From contig WGNB01000028.1 of NCBI GenBank assembly GCA_016124795.1, positions 97,366 to 161,365 of the forward strand: DNA of 64,000 nt. The letters run 5' to 3'. The notes below the pieces were generated by a model that saw nothing but the letters and a program-made list of their open reading frames with translations, did no database searches and was not told the origin of the DNA. Position numbers and translations under genes: made by a program. Shown in pieces: positions 39,375 through 47,076 of this stretch. Position 1 is the stretch's first letter, and every line of letters starts with the position of its first letter. This DNA is from Rhodopseudomonas sp. (lineage in GTDB: Bacteria; Pseudomonadota; Alphaproteobacteria; Rhizobiales; Xanthobacteraceae).

Positions 39375-41072
39375 TTACGCGACCGCGACCGGCGCCAGCG
39401 CGTCGATGTCGGTGGCGACATCGATGATCACCGGCCGGTCCGCGGCCAGCCCCTTGGCCAGAGCCGGCGCGAAGTCGGCCGGGTTCTCGACGCGAATGCC
39501 GAGCGCGCCCATGTCCTCGGCGATCCTGGCGAAGTTCATCTTGTTATAGGTCCACAGTTCGCGCGACCGGTTGTCCTTGTCCTGATCGGCATAGACACGA
39601 TCGAAGCCGCGCTTGCTCTGGTTACCGCCGCCATTGTTGTTGATGACAGTCACCGAGTTCAGCTTCCAGCGCACCGCGGTCTCGATCTCGCCGATGTGGT
39701 ACCAGAACCCGGCATCGCCGGTGAACACCACGACCGGACGCTCGGGACAGGCCGCCTTGGCGCCAAGCCCGGCGCAGAACGCCCAGCCGAGATGGCCGGC
39801 GCTGCGGATATAGCTCTGCGTCGCCACGCGGGTATCGTAGAGCCCGCCCATCCACATGCCGGCGTGGCCGGTGTCGACGATGACGATGGCATCGTCCGGC
39901 ACATGCTTGGTCAGGTCGCCGACGATACGGCCGGGATGCACCGGCACCTGATCCGACTCCAGCATCGGCTTGTATTTGGCCGCCCAGTCGGCGCGCAATT
40001 TGCCGATCTCTTCGGCCCAGACCTTGCGCTTGGCCGCGCTCGCCTTGTCGGCTTGCGCCAGCATCGCCGCCAGCACCGCCTTGGCATCGCCAAGTACGCT
40101 GGCTTGCAGCGGATAATTCCGCCCGATCGATTCCGGCTCGATATCGATCTGGATCGCCGGCGTGCCGATCTTCGGCACCGCCCAGAAATGCGTCGTCATA
40201 CCGCCGGTTTCGGTGCCGATGAAGCAGACCAGATCGGCGCGATTGACGGCGAGATTGGCGCTCTCGCGCGAATAGCTGCCGACAACGCCGACCGACAAGG
40301 CATGGGTGCCGGGGATCACATCCTTCGCATTAAGCGAGGTCGCGACCGGAATTTGCAGCGTCTCGGCCAACGCCACCAGTTCGGCCGCCGCACCCGAGGC
40401 GCGCACGCCACCGCCGGCAACGAAGATCGGCCGTTCGGCTTTTTGCAACAGTTCGAGCGCGGCCTTGACCCGCTCCATCTCCGGCTGCGGCCGGAACGGC
40501 GGTACCTTGGCGAACTGGGTTTCGACCAGCGGCTCCATCTCCGCCTCTTCCTGATCGACCTGACCTTCATTGCCGCGGAATTGCAGATGCACCGGCCCCG
40601 GCGCGCCCGACGTGGCGGTGCGGAAGGCCTGACGGATCATGTCGGGGAAACGCGCGACGTCATCGATGGTGGCGTTCATCTTGGTGACCGGCTCGAAGGC
40701 CGGCACGTCATCGATCTCCTGATAGACCTTGCGAAACTTGGTCCTGGGATCGCGACCGCCGGTCATGGCGATCACCGGCGAATGCGCCAGAAAAGCATCG
40801 CGCAGGCCGGCGGCCAGATTGAGCGCACCGATCACCTGCGCCATGCAGATGCCGGGCTTGCCGGAGGCGCGGGCATAGCCGTCAGCCATATAGGCGGCCG
40901 ACTTTTCGCCGTGGCAATGCACGCGCGCGATCTTGGTGCGGCGCTCCATCTCGGCGAAGGTTTTGCGCAGCACCGCCGGCACCATAAAGATATGGCTGAC
41001 GCCATAGCCTTGCAGCATGTCGGCCAGCACTTGCGCGCCGGTGCGTTTGGTATTGTGTCCAACTTGAGTCAT
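39375..41072 (-). CDS. ThDP-dependent enzyme, acetolactate synthase-like
   Basis: A 565-residue enzyme of the large thiamine diphosphate family (acetolactate synthase, benzaldehyde lyase, oxalyl-CoA decarboxylase and relatives). The N-terminal pyrimidine-binding domain has the activating glutamate in HCHGEKSAAYMADGYAR. The central domain has the NAD/FAD-like fold. The C-terminal domain has GDAGFWYHIGEIETAVRWKLNSVTVINNN, the metal and pyrophosphate motif. It acts on 2-keto acids or makes C-C bonds, but the substrate cannot be read. It follows msrB by 33 bases. Confidence 0.9.
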   Translation of the reverse strand: MTQVGHNTKRTGAQVLADMLQGYGVSHIFMVPAVLRKTFAEMERRTKIARVHCHGEKSAAYMADGYARASGKPGICMAQVIGALNLAAGLRDAFLAHSPVIAMTGGRDPRTKFRKVYQEIDDVPAFEPVTKMNATIDDVARFPDMIRQAFRTATSGAPGPVHLQFRGNEGQVDQEEAEMEPLVETQFAKVPPFRPQPEMERVKAALELLQKAERPIFVAGGGVRASGAAAELVALAETLQIPVATSLNAKDVIPGTHALSVGVVGSYSRESANLAVNRADLVCFIGTETGGMTTHFWAVPKIGTPAIQIDIEPESIGRNYPLQASVLGDAKAVLAAMLAQADKASAAKRKVWAEEIGKLRADWAAKYKPMLESDQVPVHPGRIVGDLTKHVPDDAIVIVDTGHAGMWMGGLYDTRVATQSYIRSAGHLGWAFCAGLGAKAACPERPVVVFTGDAGFWYHIGEIETAVRWKLNSVTVINNNGGGNQSKRGFDRVYADQDKDNRSRELWTYNKMNFARIAEDMGALGIRVENPADFAPALAKGLAADRPVIIDVATDIDALAPVAVA

Positions 41073-41105
41073 GTGAATGTCCGCGAGTGAAGCAAGGTTG
41101 AAAGG

Positions 41106-41504
41106 TCAGGCGGGCACGAAGTGAAGCGCCACGCCGTTGATGCAATAGCGTTGACCGGTCGGCGGCGGACCGTCGGGAAAGACGTGACCGAGATGGCTGC
41201 CGCACTGGCGGCAATGAACCTCGACCTCAAGGTCGCCATAGACCGGATGTTTCTTGTGGCCGACGCTGCCGGCCACCGGTTGATAGAAGCTCGGCCAGCC
41301 GGTGTGGCTTTCGTATTTGGCCGTCGCCGTGAACAGCGGCTGATCGCATCCGGCACACAGGAATGTGCCGGGCCGCGTTTCATGATTGAGCGCGCAACTG
41401 CCGGCCGGCTCGGTGCCGAAACGACGCATCACGGCATGCTGTTGCGGCGTCAGCCGCTTGCGCCATTCGGCATCGGTTCGATTGACGGGCCATTGCGGCT
41501 TCAT
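41106..41504 (-). CDS. msrB: Peptide-methionine (R)-S-oxide reductase
   Basis: A 132-residue repair enzyme reducing methionine-R-sulfoxide. Zinc ligands are Cys50 and Cys53 (CAGC) and Cys98 and Cys101 (CRQC). The catalytic Cys121 is in RYCINGVALHFVP. HTGWPSFYQPV is the substrate pocket. It sits between the cyclase and ThDP genes on the same strand, an unusual partner for a catabolic cluster. It may be co-transcribed or simply adjacent. Confidence 0.96.
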   Translation of the reverse strand: MKPQWPVNRTDAEWRKRLTPQQHAVMRRFGTEPAGSCALNHETRPGTFLCAGCDQPLFTATAKYESHTGWPSFYQPVAGSVGHKKHPVYGDLEVEVHCRQCGSHLGHVFPDGPPPTGQRYCINGVALHFVPA

Positions 41505-41529
41505 GGGTGTGCCTGTGCAACGCCTGACC

Positions 41530-41640
41530 CTCCGCCTGTCATCGCCCGCGCAGGCGGGCGATCCAGTAATCGCAGGCGTCGGCCTTTATAACAAACGCCT
41601 GCGTCTACGGGGTCTCCGCTTTCGCGGGGACGACGCCAGA
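41530..41640. repeat. Palindromic intergenic repeat
   Basis: TCATCGCCCGCGCAGGCGGGCGAT forms one stem. CGCAGGCGT and AACGCCTGCG form a second across a TTTATAAC loop, and TCTCCGCTTTCGCGGGGACGACG is a third palindromic unit. It resembles the short REP-like elements seen elsewhere in the window and fills the gap between the cyclase and msrB genes. Confidence 0.6.
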
Positions 41641-41642
41641 GG

Positions 41643-42614
41643 TCATTTAATCGCCAACGGATTGACCGGCGAACCGACCGCACCGGTAATCGGGATCGCC
41701 GGCGCCACGAACATGAATTCGTAAACCTTGTCGGCCTCGCAATCGTCGGCCAGTTCCTTGAGCTGGAAGATTTCGCCCATGGTCATGCCCATGATCGGAA
41801 TGGTGATCCAGTGCCACGGCTGGTTGATGCCCGGCTCGGACTGGTTCGGACGGACTTCACAGCCCCAGGTGTCGGAGGCGAGCGCGGCCAGTTCGACGCG
41901 CTTGATCCACTCCAGCGTCTCGAAGGCAAAGCCCGGCGCGTCGCCGCCCGGATAGCCATCCCACGAACCGGCCTTCTGGCAGCGTTCCATCATGCCGGTG
42001 CGCACGATCACGTAATCGCCGCGCTTCATGGTGACGCCCTGCTTCTTGGCGGTCTCGTCGAGATCGGCGCAGGTGATGCCGTAGCCGTCGTCGAGCGACT
42101 CGACGCCCTTGGCGCGCGCGACGTCGAGCAGCACGCCACGACCGACCATCTTGTTCTTGGTCTTTTCGATGCCGCACTTCTGCGCGCCGGCCGAGGTCAC
42201 CTCGCGGCAGTCGTAGCCGTTCCACATGTAATTCTCATAGAACACATGGCCAAGGCCATCCCACTGGGTGCCGCACTGCAAGGGCATCGTCACCATGTCA
42301 TCGGCGGCGCGAATGCCGCGCTTGTCGAGCACGCCGGAATAGGCATCGGTGCCGGTGCGCAGCATGGTGTGGATCGCGTTGGTGCGGCCCATCGACGGAT
42401 ATTTCGACTTCGCGCCCTGCGGACCGGTGTGGTCGAAGTTGAGGCAAAGCGAAATCACCTTGCCCTTCTTGACCAGTTGCGAGGCGGCGATGATGTCGTC
42501 CGCCGAGGTGTAGTTCAGCGTGCCGATCTCGTCATCCGGACCCCACTTGCCCCAGTTCTTATATTTCTCGGCGGCATCGGTCATGTCCTGCCGGGTGATC
42601 AGTTTATCGGCCAT
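41643..42614 (-). CDS. Cyclase family protein (metal-dependent hydrolase)
   Basis: A 323-residue member of the family that includes bacterial kynurenine formamidase and isatin hydrolase. The metal site, normally HxGTHxDxxxH, appears here as LQCGTQWDGLGHVFYE, so two usual histidines are a cysteine or glutamine, a variant seen in the long subgroup. DYVIVRTG is the second core motif. It hydrolyses an amide, lactam or lactone, but the substrate is unknown. ATG at 42614 follows AGGAAG. The TetR gene is upstream on the same strand. Confidence 0.88.
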   Translation of the reverse strand: MADKLITRQDMTDAAEKYKNWGKWGPDDEIGTLNYTSADDIIAASQLVKKGKVISLCLNFDHTGPQGAKSKYPSMGRTNAIHTMLRTGTDAYSGVLDKRGIRAADDMVTMPLQCGTQWDGLGHVFYENYMWNGYDCREVTSAGAQKCGIEKTKNKMVGRGVLLDVARAKGVESLDDGYGITCADLDETAKKQGVTMKRGDYVIVRTGMMERCQKAGSWDGYPGGDAPGFAFETLEWIKRVELAALASDTWGCEVRPNQSEPGINQPWHWITIPIMGMTMGEIFQLKELADDCEADKVYEFMFVAPAIPITGAVGSPVNPLAIK

Positions 42615-42668
42615 GTCGTTTCTTCCTTTGACTTCGTCTTGGCGTTTCTTGGTGGTGGAGTGAAGGTT

Positions 42669-43451
42669 TCAGGCGACCGGCGCGGAACGGAAGCCCGCCG
42701 CCAGAAATGGGATCATGTGGCGCAGCGCGGCCGCGACATCGCTCGGATCGCAGCGGCCATTGGTCAGCGCCTGGATTCGGCCGCTGTCGGCCATGGTGTA
42801 AAACATCGCGCCGAGCAGGAAATGAAAGCGCCATTCGATGTCGGCGCGCGGAACTTTCGGCAATGACAACGCCAGCGCATCGATGAACTTGCGGCTCGAC
42901 TGATCGAAAGCCTTGGACAGGATCTTGCGCGACAAGGTTTCCGGCTCGTTGCCAAGACGGGCACGCAGCTTGACGAAGGCCGGACCGCCAAAGCGCGGAT
43001 CGGCGCCCAACACCAATGATGGACGCAGAAAAGCATCGAGGATCGCCTCGAGCTTCGGCGGATCGCTTTTCTCGCAAGCCAGCGCCAGCAGACGCAACCG
43101 CTCCTCGGCGATCGGCGCGGCGCGCTGCGCGAACAAGGCTTCGAGCAGGCCATCCTTGGAGCCGAAATGATAGGCGATCGAAGCCAGGTTGACCTTGGCC
43201 TCGGTGGTGATGGCGCGCAGACCGACGCCGGTCATGCCATACTCGGCGAACAGCCGTTCGGCGACCTCGAGAATACGCTCGCGCACCGACGGCTCGGCCT
43301 TGTTATCGACCTTGCGCGGCCGGCCGCGCGCCGGCTTGACGGCCAGTGGCATCTCCACCTTGCCGCGCTGTGTTTTCGCAGGATGCAAACGAGCTTTCGT
43401 CGCCGTGCGGGCGCGCGGCTTGCCGCGAACATTGGCCGCACCTGTCTTCAA
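42669..43451 (-). CDS. TetR family transcriptional regulator
   Basis: A 260-residue regulator with a basic N-terminal tail, then a TetR helix-turn-helix (SVRERILEVAERLFAEYGMTGVGLRAITTEAKVNLASIAYHFGSKDGLLEALFAQR) and a ligand domain. I choose TTG at 43451 because GGAGG lies five bases upstream. ATG at 43352 is an alternative giving a start at MPLAVKPARG. The longer frame from 43553 would run through a perfect operator. It probably represses both divergent arms. Confidence 0.9.
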   Translation of the reverse strand: MKTGAANVRGKPRARTATKARLHPAKTQRGKVEMPLAVKPARGRPRKVDNKAEPSVRERILEVAERLFAEYGMTGVGLRAITTEAKVNLASIAYHFGSKDGLLEALFAQRAAPIAEERLRLLALACEKSDPPKLEAILDAFLRPSLVLGADPRFGGPAFVKLRARLGNEPETLSRKILSKAFDQSSRKFIDALALSLPKVPRADIEWRFHFLLGAMFYTMADSGRIQALTNGRCDPSDVAAALRHMIPFLAAGFRSAPVA

Positions 43452-43526
43452 GACAGCCTCCGCTCTGATCGCTCTGCGGTGATGACGCGCACTTGACTTG
43501 GCCCCGGCATTTTGAGAGAAACGCAA

Positions 43527-43548
43527 AATAAACAGTCGTTTGTTTATT
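43527..43548. promoter_or_regulatory. TetR-type operator between the divergent arms
   Basis: Perfect 8-base arms AATAAACA and TGTTTATT flank GTCGTT. It lies 75 bases from the chosen TetR start and 94 bases from the BKACE start, in an AT-rich patch of otherwise GC-rich DNA. This is where a repressor controlling both arms would bind. Confidence 0.65.
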
Positions 43549-43642
43549 GTCAATCAACAGCCGAAGCGCAGCCAAAAAGCACGATTGGCAAAGGGAAAAC
43601 GCCAACCAGCCGGACCGCCGCGCCCCAAGGAAGACATCACCG

Positions 43643-44545
43643 ATGACCGAAGCCGCCGAGCCGAAGAAGAGCCGAAAGACAATCCTGACTGTCGCGGTCA
43701 CCGGCAACCTGACCACCATCGATCAGCATCCCGGCCTGCCCTGCACGCCGGAACAGATCGCCAAGGCCGCGCTCGATTCGGCGAAAGCCGGCGCCGCGAT
43801 CGCGCATCTGCATGTGCGATATCCCGACGGCCGCCCGAGCATGGAGCTGGCGCATTATCGTGAAACCGTCGAGCGGATCCGCGACAAGAATTCCGACCTG
43901 ATCATCAACCTCACCACCGGTCCGGGCGGCCGATTCGTGCCGAGCAAGGACGATCCCAAGATCGCCGGCCCCGGCACCTCGATCCAGCACCCGCTCAAGC
44001 GCGTCGAACACATCGTCGAACTGAAGCCGGAAATCGCCACGCTCGATCTCAACACCATGTGGTCGGGCTCGGCCGCAGTGATCAACACGCCGGATAACGT
44101 CACCATCATGGCGAACGAAATCTACAAGGCCGGATCGAAGCCCGAACTGGAAGTGTTCGATTCCGGCGACATCCAGCTTGCCAACGCGCTGCTGGCCTCG
44201 GGCGTGCTCAAGAGTCCGCCGCTGTTCCAGATCGTGATGGGCGTGCGCTACGGCTTCGTCTCGACGCCGCAGACTTTGATGTATGCCCAGTCGCTGTTGC
44301 CCAAGGATGCGCAATGGGCGGCCTTCGCCATTGGCCGCTGGGAATTCCCGATGCTGACGCAAGCCTGGTTCCTCGGCGGCCATGTCCGCGTCGGCATGGA
44401 AGACAATGTTTACATCAGCAAGGGCAAACTGACGCCGGACAATGCCGCGCTGTGCGAAAAGGCGGTGCGCATGCTCGACGATCTCGGCGCCGAACTGGCG
44501 ACCGCGAAAGAAGCGCGCGCGATCCTGGGATTGCGCGCGTCCTGA
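43643..44545 (+). CDS. BKACE family (3-keto-5-aminohexanoate cleavage-like) protein
   Basis: A 300-residue zinc-dependent TIM-barrel enzyme of the beta-keto acid cleavage family. It swaps acetyl-CoA with a beta-keto acid to give acetoacetate plus a new acyl-CoA. The metal-binding pair is in AIAHLHVRYPDGRPSM. The conserved INLTTGPGGRFVPS and GGHVRVGMEDNVY, which holds the glutamate ligand, are present. ATG at 43643 follows AAGGAAG. The beta-keto substrate differs by subfamily and cannot be read here. First gene of the plus-strand arm. Confidence 0.92.
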   Translation: MTEAAEPKKSRKTILTVAVTGNLTTIDQHPGLPCTPEQIAKAALDSAKAGAAIAHLHVRYPDGRPSMELAHYRETVERIRDKNSDLIINLTTGPGGRFVPSKDDPKIAGPGTSIQHPLKRVEHIVELKPEIATLDLNTMWSGSAAVINTPDNVTIMANEIYKAGSKPELEVFDSGDIQLANALLASGVLKSPPLFQIVMGVRYGFVSTPQTLMYAQSLLPKDAQWAAFAIGRWEFPMLTQAWFLGGHVRVGMEDNVYISKGKLTPDNAALCEKAVRMLDDLGAELATAKEARAILGLRAS

Positions 44546-44649
44546 TCCGACTGTCCAAGTCTCGACGAGCTAAGTCTCGACGACACGAGCTTCGACTGCA
44601 CAAGCCGGTCCGGGTTTCACAGGACCGGCGCAACACTGGAGGAAAAGAG

Positions 44650-45630
44650 ATGAATTGGAAGTCCCGGATGCTCGGCGCCTGCGCCGCGCTGGCCATTCTC
44701 ACCGTCGGTGCGATGCCGGCTTCGGCCGCCGATTATCCCGACAAGCCGGTCAAGGTGATCGTGCCTTTCGCCGCCGGCGGCCCGACCGACGTGATGGCGC
44801 GCCTGATCGCGCAGAAGCTGTCGGAAATCCTCAAGCAGCAGTTCTATGTCGAAAACAAACCGGGCGCCGGCGGCAACATCGGCATGACCCAGGCGGCCCG
44901 TTCGACCCCGGACGGCTACACCATCCTGGTCGCCAGCTCGAGCTACACCGTCAACCCGAGCCTCTACGCCAAGAACCCCTACGACCCCTACAAGGACTTC
45001 GCGCCGATCACGCTGGCCGCGGCGTCGCCGAACATCCTGGTCGTCAACCCGAAGCTGCCGGTCAAGACCACCCAGGAACTGATCGACCTCGTGAAGAAAG
45101 AGCCGGGCAAGTACAACATCGCCAACCCGGGCATCGGCACCACGCCGATGCTGGCCGCCGACCTGTTCAAGCTGGCGCTGAAGCTCGATGCCGCCGACGT
45201 GCCGTTCCGCGGCGCCGCGCCGGCGATCCAGTCGACCGTGGCCGGCCAGACCATGATCGCCTTCACCGCCCTGCCGCCGACCGCGCCGCAGGTCACCGGC
45301 GGCAATCTCCGCGCCCTTGCCGTTACCTCGGCCAAGCGCTCGCCGGCGCTGCCGGACGTGCCGACGCTCGGTGAACTCGGCATCAAGGATCAGGTTTCCG
45401 AGACCATGCAGGGCGTCCTGGCGCCGGGCGGCACGCCGAAGGCGATCGTCGACAAGCTGCATGAGGCCATCGTCAAGGTGATGGCGATGGACGACGTCAA
45501 GAAGCGTTGCGCCCAGCTCGGCTTCGATCCGGTCGCCAACACCCCGGCCGAGTTCGCCGCCTACATCAAGGACGATGTCGAGAAGTGGGCCAAGGTGATC
45601 AAGGACGCCGGCATCGAGAAGATCAAGTAA
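44650..45630 (+). CDS. Bug family tripartite tricarboxylate transporter substrate-binding protein
   Basis: A 326-residue periplasmic receptor with a signal peptide (MLGACAALAILTVGAMPASA) and the Bug signature DYPDKPVKVIVPFAAGGPTDVMARLIAQKL, ending in a helical tail. Bug proteins bind carboxylates and other small acids for TctAB-type transporters or signal to two-component systems. No TctA or TctB is adjacent, as is common for Bug orphans. Codons are extremely GC-rich and regular. A hairpin follows the stop codon. Confidence 0.95.
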   Translation: MNWKSRMLGACAALAILTVGAMPASAADYPDKPVKVIVPFAAGGPTDVMARLIAQKLSEILKQQFYVENKPGAGGNIGMTQAARSTPDGYTILVASSSYTVNPSLYAKNPYDPYKDFAPITLAAASPNILVVNPKLPVKTTQELIDLVKKEPGKYNIANPGIGTTPMLAADLFKLALKLDAADVPFRGAAPAIQSTVAGQTMIAFTALPPTAPQVTGGNLRALAVTSAKRSPALPDVPTLGELGIKDQVSETMQGVLAPGGTPKAIVDKLHEAIVKVMAMDDVKKRCAQLGFDPVANTPAEFAAYIKDDVEKWAKVIKDAGIEKIK

Positions 45631-45638
45631 CGCCTGCC

Positions 45639-45674
45639 ATTCCGGGGCGCGGGTGAAAGCCCGTGCCCCGGAAT
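45639..45674. repeat. Palindrome after the Bug gene (CATTCCGGGGC family)
   Basis: ATTCCGGGGCGCGGG, loop TGAAAG, CCCGTGCCCCGGAAT, 15-base arms with one mismatch, eight bases after the stop codon. It shares the ATTCCGGGGC core with the elements at 58672 and 63430. It could terminate or stabilise the upstream transcript. Confidence 0.7.
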
Positions 45675-45775
45675 CCTGCCCCGATCCACGGCAATCCTTC
45701 CATTCAACCGGCTTCCGGGTTCGCGCCAAAGCGCGTCAACGCACTTGTGGCGCCGCCCGGAATGACGTGAGCAAA

Positions 45776-46945
45776 ATGCGCATCGTCGACATCCGCGAAA
45801 CCGCGATCCCGCTGAAATCCAAGCTCGCCAATTCGAGCTTCGATTTCACCGAGATGACCACATCGGTGGTCGCCGTCATCACCGACGTCATGCGCGACGG
45901 CAAACCGGTCACCGGTTTTGCCTTCAATTCCACCGGGCGCTATGCCTGCGGCGAACAGATGCGCGCCCGTTTTATTCCGCGCATCATGGCCGCCGCGCCC
46001 GACAGCCTCATCGACGACAGCGGCGACAATCTCGATCCGGCCAAGGTGCTGACGCAGATGTTGCGGCGGGAGAAGATCGGCGGCGACGCCGAACGCTCGA
46101 TCGCCATCGGCACCATCGAGGTCGCGGTCTGGGATGCGGTCGCCAAGATCGCCGACAAGCCGCTGCACCGCGTGATCGCCGACCGCTTCAGCGGCGGCAA
46201 GGTCACCGATCCGGTGTTCTGTTATGTCGGCGGCGGCTGGTACTGGCCGGGCCAGACCATCAAGGACCTGCAAGACGAGATGCGCCGTCATCTCGACGCC
46301 GGCTACGCAATGGTGAAGATGAAGGTCGGCGGTCTGCCGCTCGACGAAGACGTGCGCCGGCTCGAAGCCGTGTTGCAGGTCGTCGGCTCCGGCGACCGTC
46401 TTGCCGTCGACGCCAATGGCAAGTTCATGCGCGACGAAGCGCTGGCCTATGCCAAGGCGCTGGCGCCGTTCAAATTGCGCTGGTTCGAGGAGCCGTGTCA
46501 TCCGCTCGACTACGCGCTGTTCGCCGAACTCGCCAACGTCTATGCGCCGCCGCTCGCCACCGGTGAAAACCTCTATTCGACGCAGGATGTCGAGAACCTG
46601 GTGCGCTTCGGCGGCTTTCGTCCGGGCCACGATATCATTCAGGTCGATCCGCCGCAGGCTTACGGCATATGCCAATACGCCCGGACGCTCGACATGCTGG
46701 CCAAACACGGCTGGCCGCGCACCTCGCTATTTCCACACGGTGGCAATCAGATGTCGCTGTCGATGGCGGCCGGCTTCGGGCTCGGCGGCGCTGAATCCTA
46801 TCCCGGCGTGTTCGGCGATTTCGGCGGCTTTGCCGACGACGCGCGCGTCGTGAATGGCGCGATCGCGTTGTCGGATCGGCCCGGCATCGGCTTCGAGGGC
46901 CAGGCCAACCTCTACCGCATCATGCGCGAACTCGCCGGACTTTAA
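45776..46945 (+). CDS. Enolase-superfamily dehydratase, D-tartrate dehydratase-like
   Basis: A 389-residue enolase-superfamily enzyme. The base pair motif is VKMKVGG. Metal ligands are Asp in AVDANGKF, Glu in WFEEPCHPLDY and Glu in TGENLYS, and the general base histidine is in LFPHGGNQMSL. As I recall it, the Bradyrhizobium D-tartrate dehydratase has the same sequence landmarks, including FDFTEMTTSVVAVITDV, GDNLDP and GIGFEGQANLY. Dehydration of a 2,3-dihydroxy acid is therefore the likely reaction. The exact acid is uncertain. A GTG at 45767 is an alternative start. Confidence 0.88.
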   Translation: MRIVDIRETAIPLKSKLANSSFDFTEMTTSVVAVITDVMRDGKPVTGFAFNSTGRYACGEQMRARFIPRIMAAAPDSLIDDSGDNLDPAKVLTQMLRREKIGGDAERSIAIGTIEVAVWDAVAKIADKPLHRVIADRFSGGKVTDPVFCYVGGGWYWPGQTIKDLQDEMRRHLDAGYAMVKMKVGGLPLDEDVRRLEAVLQVVGSGDRLAVDANGKFMRDEALAYAKALAPFKLRWFEEPCHPLDYALFAELANVYAPPLATGENLYSTQDVENLVRFGGFRPGHDIIQVDPPQAYGICQYARTLDMLAKHGWPRTSLFPHGGNQMSLSMAAGFGLGGAESYPGVFGDFGGFADDARVVNGAIALSDRPGIGFEGQANLYRIMRELAGL

Positions 46946-47008
46946 GCGCCAACCGGCCGAACAGCGTCTCAAAATGGCGTTGCCGGAAATACAATCTAAA
47001 CAAGAATT

Positions 47009-47014
47009 TATAAT
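47009..47014 (+). promoter_or_regulatory. TATAAT box upstream of the LodA-like gene
   Basis: A perfect TATAAT in an AT-rich block (46985-47030) unlike the surrounding DNA, 63 bases before the start codon. No good -35 box is seen at the normal distance, so an activator may be needed. Confidence 0.4.
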
Positions 47015-47076
47015 ACTATTTATCTTAGCGTGTGGTAGCCTGTGCCGGCCTGCTCCCGGAACAGAGGCCGCCTCCC

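Noticed and set aside
39348..41090. 580-codon plus-strand frame opposite the ThDP gene
   Set aside because: Shadow of a clearly recognised ThDP enzyme.
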